From assembly GCF_017874735.1 (NCBI RefSeq), contig NZ_JAGGLV010000029.1, positions 1 to 64,000 on the forward strand: 64,000 nucleotides of DNA, written 5' to 3'. Made by a program: the position numbers and the translations under genes. Of this stretch, positions 43,367-52,628 are shown piece after piece (position 1 is the stretch's first letter; each line of letters opens with the position of its first letter). The stretch is from Paenibacillus silagei (lineage in GTDB: Bacteria; Bacillota; Bacilli; Paenibacillales; Paenibacillaceae). The notes beneath the pieces are model-generated. The model worked only from the letters and a program-made list of their open reading frames with translations. It did not search any database and was not told the origin of the DNA.

Positions 43367-43430
43367 TACTGTAGTTTTTTTAGGAATGACTGGCTATGCG
43401 GATTATTGCTGAACGCCATGTCTGCTTTTC

Positions 43431-44663
43431 TCAAGCGTGCTCCTTCTTCTCGGTCAAAAAGTAGATCAGCGCCAGCACTGGCAATGCCAGCCCGATTAGA
43501 GTTGTCAGACTCCAGCCGCCGTAAGCATACGCCCAGCCCCCGAGTGATGATCCCACGGCTCCTCCAATGAAGAAGATCGCCATGAACAAGCCGTTCAGCC
43601 GCCCCCGGGTCTCATTGCCCAGTGAATAGATCGCACGCTGCCCCAGCACCAGATTACCGGACACGCTCATATCGAGCAAAATCGCCGTCAGCACCAGCAG
43701 GCCTAGTGTAAGATTGGAGGTGTCCCGCAGCAGGTAAGCCAGGATAAAGGAGAGAACGGCCAGTGAAATGCCAAGACCAGTCAATAGCCGGGTCCAGCCC
43801 TTGTCAGCCAATCTGCCCGCAATCGGCGCAGCTACGGCTCCGCCCACACCTGCCAGGGCAAACAGGGCGATTCCTTGCTGGGACAGGTGATACTCACTGG
43901 ACAAGTGCAGCGGAACAGTCGTCCAGAACAGACTGAAGGCACCGAACAGGCTGGCCTGGTATAAGGCGCGGCGCCGCAGCACCGGCGTATGCATAAGCAA
44001 TGTGCCCAGAGAGCGGAGCAATTGTCCGTATCTCAAGCCGGGAGCGGGCTTCCGGGCGGGCAGGACACGGGCTAGTAGCAGCGTCAGCAGCGCAGTTACG
44101 ACAGCCGAGACGATGAAGATGGACTGCCAGCCCCAGAGTCCGGCCATGAAGCTGGCAACCGGGCGGGCGAACATAATGCCCAGCAAGAGGCCGCTCATCA
44201 CATTGCCGACGACGCGGCCGCGATCTTCCTCTGTGGCCAGATAGGAGGCATACGGCACCAGGACCTGTGCGGCTACCGAGCCCAGCCCGATCAGCAAGGA
44301 GGCGGCCAGGAACAGCGGTGCATTTGGTGCCAGAACGGACAGCACCAGGGCGGCCACCACCAGAACCAGCGACATCACAGTCAGCCGGCGGTTCTCGATA
44401 ATATCACTAAGCGGGACAATGAACAGCAGTCCGGCTACGTAACCGATCTGCGTCAGGGTAACGATTAGCCCTGTCGCTCCGGCGGACAGATGAATGGCAT
44501 GCCCGATGGGCCCAACCAGTGTCTGGGTATAATAGAGATTCGCCACGATCAGTCCGCAGGATACAGCGAGCAGAAAAGTGATCCAGCCGGGGACAGCCTT
44601 TTGAGTAACAAGGGATACTGTTTGTTGTTGCGCAGGAATTCCATCTTTCATTTGAAGCGCCAC
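43431..44663 (-). CDS. MFS transporter, drug-efflux type
   Basis: 410 residues with twelve hydrophobic segments. VPLSDIIENRRL stands at the TM2-3 loop and PIAGRLADKGWTRLL later. Divergent from a TetR gene with a palindrome between them, so probably repressed by it. Substrate unknown. Confidence 0.87.
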   Translation of the reverse strand: MALQMKDGIPAQQQTVSLVTQKAVPGWITFLLAVSCGLIVANLYYTQTLVGPIGHAIHLSAGATGLIVTLTQIGYVAGLLFIVPLSDIIENRRLTVMSLVLVVAALVLSVLAPNAPLFLAASLLIGLGSVAAQVLVPYASYLATEEDRGRVVGNVMSGLLLGIMFARPVASFMAGLWGWQSIFIVSAVVTALLTLLLARVLPARKPAPGLRYGQLLRSLGTLLMHTPVLRRRALYQASLFGAFSLFWTTVPLHLSSEYHLSQQGIALFALAGVGGAVAAPIAGRLADKGWTRLLTGLGISLAVLSFILAYLLRDTSNLTLGLLVLTAILLDMSVSGNLVLGQRAIYSLGNETRGRLNGLFMAIFFIGGAVGSSLGGWAYAYGGWSLTTLIGLALPVLALIYFLTEKKEHA

Positions 44664-44720
44664 CTTCCAGTTTTTAAATAGTGAACGTCAAGTACATTAA
44701 TTAACCATGACCAAATAATA

Positions 44721-44736
44721 TACTAAACGTTCAGTA
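44721..44736. promoter_or_regulatory. TetR operator between divergent MFS and TetR genes
   Basis: TACTAAAC and GTTCAGTA are inverted arms with a single mismatch and no spacer, centred between the divergent starts. Confidence 0.6.
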
Positions 44737-44803
44737 TTGTAAATAGGCAGTTTTATGGTATACTCCAATTATAGTTGAACTAGCACTGTCAGGAGGAATC
44801 ACC

Positions 44804-45379
44804 ATGGAGAAAAAAAGAGGCCGCCCGCGCAATACCGAGGCCAAGAACGCTATTCTGAACGCTTCATATGAATTATTGCTTGAGACGGGCTTCGGCGCAG
44901 TTACCGTAGAGAAGATCGCGGAGCAGGCCCAGGTCAGTAAGGCAACGATCTATAAATGGTGGCCGAATAAAGCGGCCGTGGTCATGGATGGATATTTGTA
45001 CGCCGCTAACGCCAGACTGCCAATCCCGGATACAGGTTCCGCCAAGGAGGACATTCTGATTCATGCGGGGACGCTCGCGCACTTTCTCACCAGCCGGGAA
45101 GGTAAAGTCATCACCGAGCTGATTGGTGAAGGGCAATCCGATACCGGACTGGCAGAGGCGTACCGGAGCAGATATTTCGGCCCGCGCCGCGAGGAAGCCC
45201 GGAAGCTGTTCGAACGGGGGATTGCCCAGGGGGAACTGAAGCAGGGACTCGATATCGGGAGTTGTATTGATCTCGTCTATGGCCCCATCTTCTACCGTCT
45301 GCTGCTGACCGGGGGAGAGCTGAGCGAAGACTCCGTCAGAGACCTTGTGTTACTTGCCCTTCAAGCGCTGGAGGCTTGA
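44804..45379 (+). CDS. TetR/AcrR family regulator
   Basis: 191 residues. Begins KKRGRPRNTEAKNAILNAS; helix-turn-helix VTVEKIAEQAQVSKATIYKWW. The C-terminal domain is of the TetR_C type common in efflux regulators. AGGAGGAATCACC precedes the ATG. Likely represses the divergent MFS gene. Confidence 0.92.
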   Translation: MEKKRGRPRNTEAKNAILNASYELLLETGFGAVTVEKIAEQAQVSKATIYKWWPNKAAVVMDGYLYAANARLPIPDTGSAKEDILIHAGTLAHFLTSREGKVITELIGEGQSDTGLAEAYRSRYFGPRREEARKLFERGIAQGELKQGLDIGSCIDLVYGPIFYRLLLTGGELSEDSVRDLVLLALQALEA

Positions 45380-45564
45380 GGTTTCTGCAAGTCTTCTATT
45401 AGGATATGGCAAATTGCATTTGTCCAGGCACAATGCAGTATGGGCAGTATAAGCTAGGGCTGTAACAGGCTTGTCTTATCTTTGTTAACAGAACGTGACC
45501 CGCAGGCGGAGTTTTTCATTTATAATACAAGAGATTGGAATTTCCAGACTCCGGAGGTTATCTT

Positions 45565-46689
45565 ATGAAAAAATTAATTACCGCTGCCGCTATCGCCCTG
45601 CTCCTCGCAGGCCATGCGGCGGGTTCATCCATAGATATTGCCCATTCTGCTGCTGCCCCGCTATCCCTTGTTGTGGACGGACAAGCCGTTCTTCCCGGGG
45701 CTCCCCCCTTCCACTCCGGCGGCACATTATACGTACCTGCCCGCGCACTGTTGGAATACTTCCCGACAGAGCTGCAATGGAATAACACTCTCAAGCAGCT
45801 CACCCTGTCCACAAGCTGGGACAAGACGATTCTTACGCCCGGCAGCGCCTCCATACAAGTGACTTATCTGCAAACGGATGGGGGATATCAAGATGATCTG
45901 GACGCCCCCGTGCTGCTGAAGGCAGGCCGTGTATACATCGCGGCAGCTACTTTGGACTCCCTTACGGGAGCTGTTACAGAGCTGAATCCGGGAGGAAGCC
46001 GGGTTAACATTACCCCGGGCAGTCTTAGCACAACCGTCAGAGTACCTGCAGCCCCACTAGCCATTGCAGAGAATAATCCCAAGGTGAGGCTGTACGCTGC
46101 GCTCAAGGACGGCAATACCTACAAGGGATTCATTCTTGAAGTGAACGGGAAAAAGCAGCACTTCAACTGGACCGTATCCAGAGACTACTCGCATCCGCCT
46201 CAGCTCTTCTATGCTGATGTAGATTCTGACGGCAAACCGGAGGCTACGGTTGTGTTCACCCTGGGAACCGGAACCTCGCTGGTTGCACAGGAGGTTCATG
46301 TCGTGAAGCCGGAACAGTGGAAGGAAATATCGGTGCCTGCTGCGGACAAAGCGGCCTCTGCTGTTGTCTCCTCCAGTATTTCGCTGGATAAGAACGATGT
46401 CCTGCTGAAGCTTGAGCTTACAGGACTCAAGCCGTCCAAGATGACGCTCAGACTACAGGACCGTGCTGAGGACGGCCTGAAGTATTTCGGCAGCAAAGCG
46501 GCCATTGGCGCAGTAACCTACTACTCAGTAGAGAACAACAAACTGCTTGCGGACACCAGCTTAATGGTCGGCATGACCGAGAGTGTCGGTACCCTGAAGC
46601 TGGAATATAAGGCAGGCAAGACGGGGATGGAGCTGGGGTCTATTGCTTTTGAGCCGGATGAACGGGGTGAAGCCATTGTGGAGAAATAA
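45565..46689 (+). CDS. Exported protein with copper-amine-oxidase N-terminal-like domain
   Basis: About 374 residues from ATG 45565 (CCGGAGG upstream). Signal peptide MKKLITAAAIALLLAGHAAG. A stalk-type domain of the copper amine oxidase N-terminal family follows (LSLVVDGQAVLPG, TLYVPARALLEYF, ELQWNNTLKQLTL). A longer beta-rich C-terminal part has DVDSDGKPEATVVF. These domains are common in Paenibacillus wall proteins; they are not copper enzymes here. Confidence 0.75.
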   Translation: MKKLITAAAIALLLAGHAAGSSIDIAHSAAAPLSLVVDGQAVLPGAPPFHSGGTLYVPARALLEYFPTELQWNNTLKQLTLSTSWDKTILTPGSASIQVTYLQTDGGYQDDLDAPVLLKAGRVYIAAATLDSLTGAVTELNPGGSRVNITPGSLSTTVRVPAAPLAIAENNPKVRLYAALKDGNTYKGFILEVNGKKQHFNWTVSRDYSHPPQLFYADVDSDGKPEATVVFTLGTGTSLVAQEVHVVKPEQWKEISVPAADKAASAVVSSSISLDKNDVLLKLELTGLKPSKMTLRLQDRAEDGLKYFGSKAAIGAVTYYSVENNKLLADTSLMVGMTESVGTLKLEYKAGKTGMELGSIAFEPDERGEAIVEK

Positions 46690-46716
46690 TCCGTTGCCGG
46701 AAGGAGAGACTTGCAA

Positions 46717-47502
46717 ATGATTGATGCCCATATTCATCTTGACCAATATGAAGACAACGTATTGTCCTCCATGCTGGAGAGACTGCCGGAGCAGGGCATA
46801 GAGTCGCTGATCACCGTCTCCATGAACCTCGCCTCCAGCAAGCGCACCCGGGAGCTCGCAGCCGGATATCCCGGCCTGGTGAAGCCGGCTTACGGCTTCC
46901 ATCCCGAGCAGCCGCTGCCTGCGGAGGAAGAACTGAACGTGCTACTGAAATGGATTACAGACCATGCTGGAAGTATGGCCGCTATTGGTGAAATCGGCCT
47001 TCCCTACTACTCCCGGACCGAGGCTGTGGAGCGTGGCGAAGCTTGGGATATGGCACCCTATATTCAGCTTCTGGACAGACTTCTTGGACTGGCTGCACGT
47101 TTGGGCAAGCCTGTAGTACTACATGCCGTCTATGAGGATGCGTGGACCGTATGCGATCTGCTGGAGCAGCATGGCCTTACGCAGGCCCATTTCCACTGGT
47201 TCAAGGGCCCTGCTGCTACCGTTGACCGGATGATTAGCCGCGGTTACTACATTTCCTTCACTCCCGACATCCTCTACGAACCGGAGATTCAGGAGCTGGC
47301 ACGCCGCTATCCGCCGGAGCTGGTCATGGCAGAGACGGACGGCCCGTGGCCGTTTGAAGGACCGTTCGCCGGGCGCACCACCCATCCGGCTATGGTCCAT
47401 GACGTTGCTGCCGCCTGGGGGGCGCTGCATGGATATTCCGTGGCCGAAGCCCAAGCCAAGCTGACAGCAAATACGGTGCGATTCTATGGGCTACAGGACT
47501 AG
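46717..47502 (+). CDS. TatD-like metal-dependent hydrolase
   Basis: About 261 residues. HxH at the start (MIDAHIHLDQ), GFHPEQPL, IGEIGLPYYS, VLHAVYED, FHWFKGP and AETDGPWPF follow the TatD barrel pattern. The ATG at 46717 has AAGGAGAG eight bases upstream; a TTG six bases earlier is in frame but closer than the site allows. Follows the previous gene by 27 bp and is probably cotranscribed. Confidence 0.85.
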   Translation: MIDAHIHLDQYEDNVLSSMLERLPEQGIESLITVSMNLASSKRTRELAAGYPGLVKPAYGFHPEQPLPAEEELNVLLKWITDHAGSMAAIGEIGLPYYSRTEAVERGEAWDMAPYIQLLDRLLGLAARLGKPVVLHAVYEDAWTVCDLLEQHGLTQAHFHWFKGPAATVDRMISRGYYISFTPDILYEPEIQELARRYPPELVMAETDGPWPFEGPFAGRTTHPAMVHDVAAAWGALHGYSVAEAQAKLTANTVRFYGLQD

Positions 47503-47551
47503 CCACTCTACTTCAGTACAGCATCAGACCTGATTAGGGTGCAGGCGAAAT

Positions 47552-47742
47552 GCTTAAGTGTATTTAGTACAACTAAATCGTTTGATTTACGGCTGAATAT
47601 ACGTTTAGTTGTATTTCATACATTTAAAATAGCTCATTATCGGGGATCTCGCCCACTCAGGCAAATTTAGTTGTACAAACTACAGTTAGAAGAGCAAATC
47701 CTTCCTTTTGACTGTTTTTAAATGTACATAATACAACTAGCC
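47552..47742 (-). repeat. 191-bp four-unit intergenic repeat, copy 2
   Basis: Reverse-oriented copy of the element at 23406-23596. Units lie near 47552 (-), 47599 (+), 47660 (+) and 47717 (-), with the shared spacer AAGGAAGGATTT-type sequence. Occupies most of the gap 47503-47788. Confidence 0.8.
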
Positions 47743-47788
47743 CTGAATGTTAGCTTCGACCAAACTTATCCAATTGCCCTTAGGGCCC

Positions 47789-48607
47789 TTAACGCTGGTC
47801 CCGATAATCGGTTAACAGCTGCTGCATTTTTTCCACCGAGCCGTCTTGATGAGGAACATGGATGGATACGGTCAAATTTGAGTCGTTCAAATACTGAAAC
47901 GATACAAGATCGAAATTCAATTTCCCGAGATTCGGACAATGCAGCGTCTTCGGAGCATCTATGGCATCGAGAATCTCATGAGAGTCCCAAAATTCACGAA
48001 ACTCACTGCTAACCTTGGACAGTGCCTCGAACTGCTCAGACCACCAAGGGTCTTCGCCGTGTCGCGCATATCTGGCATGGAAAGTAGCAACGATTCGCCT
48101 GGCATGCATTTCCCATTGCTCTCCCTTAACGTAGCGGAAACGGGCAGAAGTAAACGTCATCCAGACAAAATTCCGTTCACTCTCCGACATAGCCGCGAGA
48201 TCCCCATTCATTGCACAGTAGGCTTCATTCCAGGCAATGATATTCATATGCGCATCCATGATATTCGAAGGTGACAGGGTTTGGCTATCCAAAAAACGTT
48301 GAAGTTCCGCTGTTACCTTGGAGGGTTGATGAGTATTGATCAAGGGGAATTGCTTTCGAGCCAGATGGTACAGATGCCTGCGTTCTGCTTCATCTAACCG
48401 AAGCACTTCTGATATTCGGTCAAGTACCTCAGCGGATACGTTAATAGGACGCCCTTGTTCCAAGTAGGTGTACCAGTCCAATCCTACATCTGCCAGCTGG
48501 GCTACCTCGCTTCGGCGAAGTCCAGGTGTACGTCTGCGTCCGGTTTCCGGCAAACCCGCTTGCTTAGGAGTCATTCGTTCACGGCGTAAGCGCAAAAAAC
48601 GAGACAA
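47789..48607 (-). CDS. MmyB-like XRE family regulator
   Basis: 272 residues. Helix-turn-helix TPGLRRSEVAQLADVGLDWYTYLEQGRP (in sequence), followed by the MmyB-like PAS/ligand domain (NIIAWNEAYCAMNGDL, NFVWMTF). Such proteins regulate adjacent genes. The divergent neighbour is a Dabb-domain gene, with a perfect palindrome between them. Confidence 0.88.
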   Translation of the reverse strand: MSRFLRLRRERMTPKQAGLPETGRRRTPGLRRSEVAQLADVGLDWYTYLEQGRPINVSAEVLDRISEVLRLDEAERRHLYHLARKQFPLINTHQPSKVTAELQRFLDSQTLSPSNIMDAHMNIIAWNEAYCAMNGDLAAMSESERNFVWMTFTSARFRYVKGEQWEMHARRIVATFHARYARHGEDPWWSEQFEALSKVSSEFREFWDSHEILDAIDAPKTLHCPNLGKLNFDLVSFQYLNDSNLTVSIHVPHQDGSVEKMQQLLTDYRDQR

Positions 48608-48667
48608 TTCCCCGTACGGTCCAGTCTGTCCGCCATAATCTCCTCATGCCTCCTATCTATTCTTGAA

Positions 48668-48688
48668 CGTAGGATTTCCAATCCTACG
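48668..48688. promoter_or_regulatory. Palindromic operator between MmyB-like and Dabb genes
   Basis: CGTAGGATT-TCC-AATCCTACG has perfect 9-bp arms; the likely binding site of the MmyB-like regulator. Confidence 0.65.
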
Positions 48689-48801
48689 ATAACCAGATAT
48701 CTCCCTAACCCCGTTAGGCTCATGTACACTAGTCTATGTCCTCCATAGGAGAAGAGCAAGAATGGTTAGGACAAGTTGATATTAGTTTTGGGGGGATTAA
48801 G

Positions 48802-49110
48802 ATGTTTGAGCATATGGTGCTATTGAAATTCAAGCCTGATGTTTCTATTGCAGAGCAAGAAGACGCTGTTAGGCGCGCGCAGAACTTTAAGGGGGAAATT
48901 CCAGGTATCGTAGATCTTAGCGCGGGGATTAACGTGACGGAGGAAATCGAGCACACCCAGGGGTTCACGCTGGGGATCAGAGTTACTTTTGAGAATCAGC
49001 AAGCTTGCCGTGAATATATTCAACACCCGCTACATCAAAATTTATTGCAATCCATAGGTCCATTTGTTGATGGAATCATCGTTATTGATTATCCGTTTGC
49101 GACCAGTTGA
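48802..49110 (+). CDS. Dabb (stress-responsive A/B barrel) domain protein
   Basis: About 102 residues. MFEHMVLLKFKPD at the start and CREYIQHPLHQNLL are typical of the dimeric alpha+beta barrel family. ATG 48802 has GGGGGG nearby. Function unknown in general; probably under the divergent MmyB-like regulator. Confidence 0.83.
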   Translation: MFEHMVLLKFKPDVSIAEQEDAVRRAQNFKGEIPGIVDLSAGINVTEEIEHTQGFTLGIRVTFENQQACREYIQHPLHQNLLQSIGPFVDGIIVIDYPFATS

Positions 49111-49126
49111 TCACGAAAAGCTAAAG

Positions 49127-49158
49127 AGGCAGCCACCACATTGGTCGGCTGCCTTCTT
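49127..49158 (+). terminator. Terminator after the Dabb gene
   Basis: AGGCAGCC and GGCTGCCT stem with a short inner pair, then CTTCTTGGG. Confidence 0.65.
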
Positions 49159-49250
49159 GGGATTATTGAGGTATTGTTTCCTTTTAGCGTAATGACTATC
49201 ATATTAATTTACCATTTTTTTGTAATATTTACAATTATTATATCCTTAGC

Positions 49251-49817
49251 TTACAGAGGCATCCGCCGGACCGACACTTCATCTTCTTCGAACTCCATGA
49301 CATAAATATCCGGCTTGGTCGTCTGTAGTAAGAAGTCCAGACCGTATCCCGGGGCAAAATAGCCCATCATCAAGGACATCACCATGCCGTGGGTTCCGAT
49401 GGCCACTCTTTTCCCTTCCTGGGTCCGCAGAATATTCTGCAGCACCTTCACTGCCCGTGCCTGGCACTCCCGGTTCGATTCCCCGCCCGGCAGGGCATAA
49501 TCGGGATCGGTGTACATCTTCTGGAGTTCATCGTATAAGCCTTCGTCGGATAGCTGCTGGTTGCCCTCCATCCAGACCTTTTCTCTCAGATCATCGATCA
49601 GAATGATTTCCTGCTCCAGTTGATCCGCCAAATCCGCAATCGTATCGACCGCCCGGATATACGGGCTGCTGTACAACACATCTATCCCTTCATCCTTCAG
49701 GCATTCCGTGACCTGCAGGGCATCTTCCTCCCCCTTGGGCGAAAGGCCGCGTGTCCATTCATCCACCCCGGTACGGAGCGAGTCTCCGTGCCTTACCATG
49801 TAGATATAAGTTGTCAT
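49251..49817 (-). CDS. Histidine phosphatase (phosphoglycerate-mutase-like)
   Basis: 188 residues. RHG motif VRHGDSL (Arg9, His10) at the start; second His in AIGTHGMVMSL; SSPYIRAVDT and GGESNRECQAR are family blocks. Cytoplasmic phosphatase of unknown substrate. Confidence 0.88.
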   Translation of the reverse strand: MTTYIYMVRHGDSLRTGVDEWTRGLSPKGEEDALQVTECLKDEGIDVLYSSPYIRAVDTIADLADQLEQEIILIDDLREKVWMEGNQQLSDEGLYDELQKMYTDPDYALPGGESNRECQARAVKVLQNILRTQEGKRVAIGTHGMVMSLMMGYFAPGYGLDFLLQTTKPDIYVMEFEEDEVSVRRMPL

Positions 49818-49864
49818 AACTCCTCCTAATCGTCCATACAGAAATTAGTGATCCGTTAACCTTC

Positions 49865-51148
49865 TTAGCTACTCTCTACCGCTGGCTGAGCAGCTTCCGC
49901 TGTAGACCTCGCCATCGGCCAGAGCTGCCGGCCGAATGCCACACCCATCAGACCCAGGAGCAGCTGCAGTAAGCCAATGTTAACAAAAATGCGGGCCGGA
50001 CCTGCATATTGCACAAGTACGCCGCCCAGCAAAGGTGCCACAATGAGTACCGTGCTGAGGACGGTGTTCTGAATGCCGAAGATGCGGCCGGTCATGTGCG
50101 GTGGGGTTTCTTTTTGCAGACAGTAATTGAAAGTAATCATGAATACCCCGTTGCCGATCCCCAGCACAAACCCGATCAGCAGCACCCAAATCATAGATGC
50201 TCCCGGTTGAAGCAGACCCAGCGCCGCAATCGATCCGCCGATCAGGACATACCCAGATCCCAGCTTCCAGCCATAACCGGCTTCCAATTTCAGCTTGTTC
50301 AGGATTAGGATGATGAGCACAGCTCCAGCTCCGGTAGCAGCTACCATCCAGCCGAGCAGTGCTTCCCGGTCTGGAGCGAACACCCGGAACAGGCTGGTGA
50401 ATTGAAAGTCGACGACTTGAATGACCAGCGACCCGGCAAGCCCGAACAGCATCGTATTCAGCAGCAGCCGGCTGCGGAGCATGAAGCTCCAGCCTTCCCG
50501 CCACATGGTGCGGAGCGGTATCTTGTTGGCCGGCGCTTCCGGCTGCTTGCTGTCTTCTTCCTCCGTATGGATGTTTTTTACGGACAACAGCAGCAGATAA
50601 GAACAGCTGCGCAGCAAGGCATTGAGCAGGATGCACCACTGCGGCGTAAGGAAGGCGAGCGCCAGACCTCCGAGCAGCGGACCGGCGATTTTGGAGCCTT
50701 GGTTGACCAGTCCGTTGAGTGACGAGGCTTGCAGCAACTGGTCCTCTCTCACGAGACTGCGGGTCAAGGACTGCTGGGCGGGCATATTCAGTGTAGACAG
50801 CGCTGAGCGCAGCGCCAGCAGCGGCAGCAGCCAGACCATACTCGGGGCGAACAGCACCAGCAGGGTCAGCAGCGCTGTCAGCAGATCGCAGATGCGCATC
50901 AGCTTCAGCTTGTTCAGCCGGTCGGCGGCTACCCCGGCAATCGAGCCGAGCAGAATACTCGGCAGCGCCAGCGCTACCGGAATGAGGGCCAGCATCAGCG
51001 GCCCGGCCTGCCAGCGGTAACCGACCAGCACCTGAATCGCCAGTGCATCGAACCAGTCGCCGAAGCTCGCTGTGGCAAAAGCGCTGTACACCCGCATATA
51101 AGTTTTGTTATGAAGCAGACTGTTTCCCTGCTTGGTTGATCGTTCCAT
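49865..51148 (-). CDS. MFS transporter (EntS-like group)
   Basis: About 427 residues from ATG 51148 with GGAGGAG six bases upstream; the extra N-terminal 66 residues of the open frame look non-coding. YSAFATASFGDWFDALAIQV and AGVAADRLNKLKLMR are typical of this MFS group. Probably regulated by the OmpR/TPR-type gene just upstream. Confidence 0.87.
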   Translation of the reverse strand: MERSTKQGNSLLHNKTYMRVYSAFATASFGDWFDALAIQVLVGYRWQAGPLMLALIPVALALPSILLGSIAGVAADRLNKLKLMRICDLLTALLTLLVLFAPSMVWLLPLLALRSALSTLNMPAQQSLTRSLVREDQLLQASSLNGLVNQGSKIAGPLLGGLALAFLTPQWCILLNALLRSCSYLLLLSVKNIHTEEEDSKQPEAPANKIPLRTMWREGWSFMLRSRLLLNTMLFGLAGSLVIQVVDFQFTSLFRVFAPDREALLGWMVAATGAGAVLIILILNKLKLEAGYGWKLGSGYVLIGGSIAALGLLQPGASMIWVLLIGFVLGIGNGVFMITFNYCLQKETPPHMTGRIFGIQNTVLSTVLIVAPLLGGVLVQYAGPARIFVNIGLLQLLLGLMGVAFGRQLWPMARSTAEAAQPAVESS

Positions 51149-51211
51149 CTGACACTCCTCCAGGTTACCTAAGATCGTAGATGAAGCTCCATCTATGATT
51201 CTAAAGTAACG

Positions 51212-51229
51212 GAGAATTGTCAGAGAATT
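51212..51229. promoter_or_regulatory. Direct repeat GAGAATT at 11-bp spacing
   Basis: GAGAATT at 51212 and 51223, upstream of the MFS gene and next to the end of a winged-helix regulator gene. Spacing fits OmpR/SARP-type binding. Confidence 0.45.
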
Positions 51230-51230
51230 A

Positions 51231-52385
51231 TCATGGGGTCTCCAGCAGCGGCAGCAGGATGCGCTCCAGAGTGTGTTCCAGTCTGTCCAGGCCACAAGCT
51301 TCAAGCTCGGCCGCAAACAGGCTACTATACTTTCGGTCCAAGGCACTTCCGGTCAGGAACATCCGGCAAAAATGATGAATCTTGTACAGTGCATAGAAGC
51401 GCAGCGGCACGAATCCCGACATATCCAGCACCTGCAATCCCTCATTGATGAGCCGCTCCCCCTCTGCCCACTGTTCACGGCGCAGCTTCCAGAGTCCCTT
51501 CACTACCTTGTAGTTGCCAATCTCCCGCAAAAAGGGCTTGTCCTGCAAAATCCGGCTGACGGCTTCATCCATCCGTTCCAGCTCTTCATCGCAAGCTCCC
51601 GCTGAGAGATGGATGAACAGCTCTGTAATTACCGTGACCGGGATGAAATTCTCGAAGCCGGGTCCGGCGATCACCTGGTAGGAACGCTTCAGACGTTCCA
51701 GTGCTTTTTCCGGCTGACCTGCAAGGGTGTACATGTCCAGCATCGTCAGAATCTCAAGCTCGGTTTGTTCTGGCGGGTTCAGCAGATTCCGCGCAATCAG
51801 GCGCTCGGCGTACGCCACCTTCTCCCTGGGATCACCAATGAAGAAGTAGAACAGATTGAGGTAAAAGAGCCGGTCCTTCAGCGGAATCTCGTCCGTGTGG
51901 ACCAACCAATCCAAATCTCCCTGCACAAAATGAACAACCATAGAATAATGCGGGTCCAGCTCGTAGCCGAGGATGTCCTGCTGGCGGGCAAGAGTGAGCA
52001 TGGAGTTCCCCTGACCATAGACATGGAACTTCATGAACACCTCACGCATCGTGTCCCGCAGCTCCGGGTCATTCGTTGCCGGATTTACCGCTACGCCCGC
52101 AAGGCCGCCCGGAATTGCCAGACTGTACCCGAACCCGCGAATCGTCTTAATGTCAATCCCGCCCAGTAACCGCAGCTTCTTGCGCAGCCGGTAGATATGA
52201 TCGTCAACGGTCCGCTCCACCGGGTACTCCATCGGCCACACTTTATCCAGCAGCTGCTCGCGGCTGAAGGTCCGCCCCCGATTACGGTAGAGAAACTGCA
52301 GCAATGCGAACTCCTTGGGCAGCAGCTCTACCGTTAATCCTCCGGCGGATACCTTATATTCACTTCCGTTCAACTCCAGATGCAT
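51231..52385 (-). CDS. Winged-helix regulator with TPR-like C-terminal domain
   Basis: 384 residues. OmpR-type winged helix at the N-terminus (LLPKEFALLQFLYRNRGR, VDDHIYRLRKKLRL, TIRGFGYSLAI), then about 280 helical residues with TPR-like periodicity (LLNPPEQTELEILTMLDMY, QPEKALERLKRSYQVI). Layout recalls SARP-type activators. Located directly before the MFS gene. Confidence 0.8.
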   Translation of the reverse strand: MHLELNGSEYKVSAGGLTVELLPKEFALLQFLYRNRGRTFSREQLLDKVWPMEYPVERTVDDHIYRLRKKLRLLGGIDIKTIRGFGYSLAIPGGLAGVAVNPATNDPELRDTMREVFMKFHVYGQGNSMLTLARQQDILGYELDPHYSMVVHFVQGDLDWLVHTDEIPLKDRLFYLNLFYFFIGDPREKVAYAERLIARNLLNPPEQTELEILTMLDMYTLAGQPEKALERLKRSYQVIAGPGFENFIPVTVITELFIHLSAGACDEELERMDEAVSRILQDKPFLREIGNYKVVKGLWKLRREQWAEGERLINEGLQVLDMSGFVPLRFYALYKIHHFCRMFLTGSALDRKYSSLFAAELEACGLDRLEHTLERILLPLLETP

Positions 52386-52505
52386 GGCGGTGCCTCTTTT
52401 CTTCTTCTGCTAATGAATCCACAAGTCAATTATATCAGCAAGAACTTGCTTGCACGATAGCAGGCGGAGGATGTAACAACTATTCAGCCCGTCCAGCTTC
52501 GCACC

Positions 52506-52535
52506 GGCACATTGTATTCGGTTTTCCACATACAC
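52506..52535. repeat. Solitary fragment of the 52-bp hairpin repeat
   Basis: CACATTGTATTCGG-TTTTCCACATACA resembles one unit of the array at 32984-33265. It lies in the otherwise empty stretch 52386-52628. Confidence 0.45.
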
Positions 52536-52577
52536 AAAAAGTCCCCCTACAGTTGCCGCTGTAAGGGGACTCTTTTA
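52535..52577. terminator. Bidirectional terminator
   Basis: AGTCCCCCTACAG and CTGTAAGGGGACT stem flanked by AAAAA and TTTT. On the minus strand it follows the YjgB-like gene. Confidence 0.75.
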
Positions 52578-52628
52578 ACTACTCATATAATTACAGTTGC
52601 CTCAACCCATGCCAACGATTACACAATT

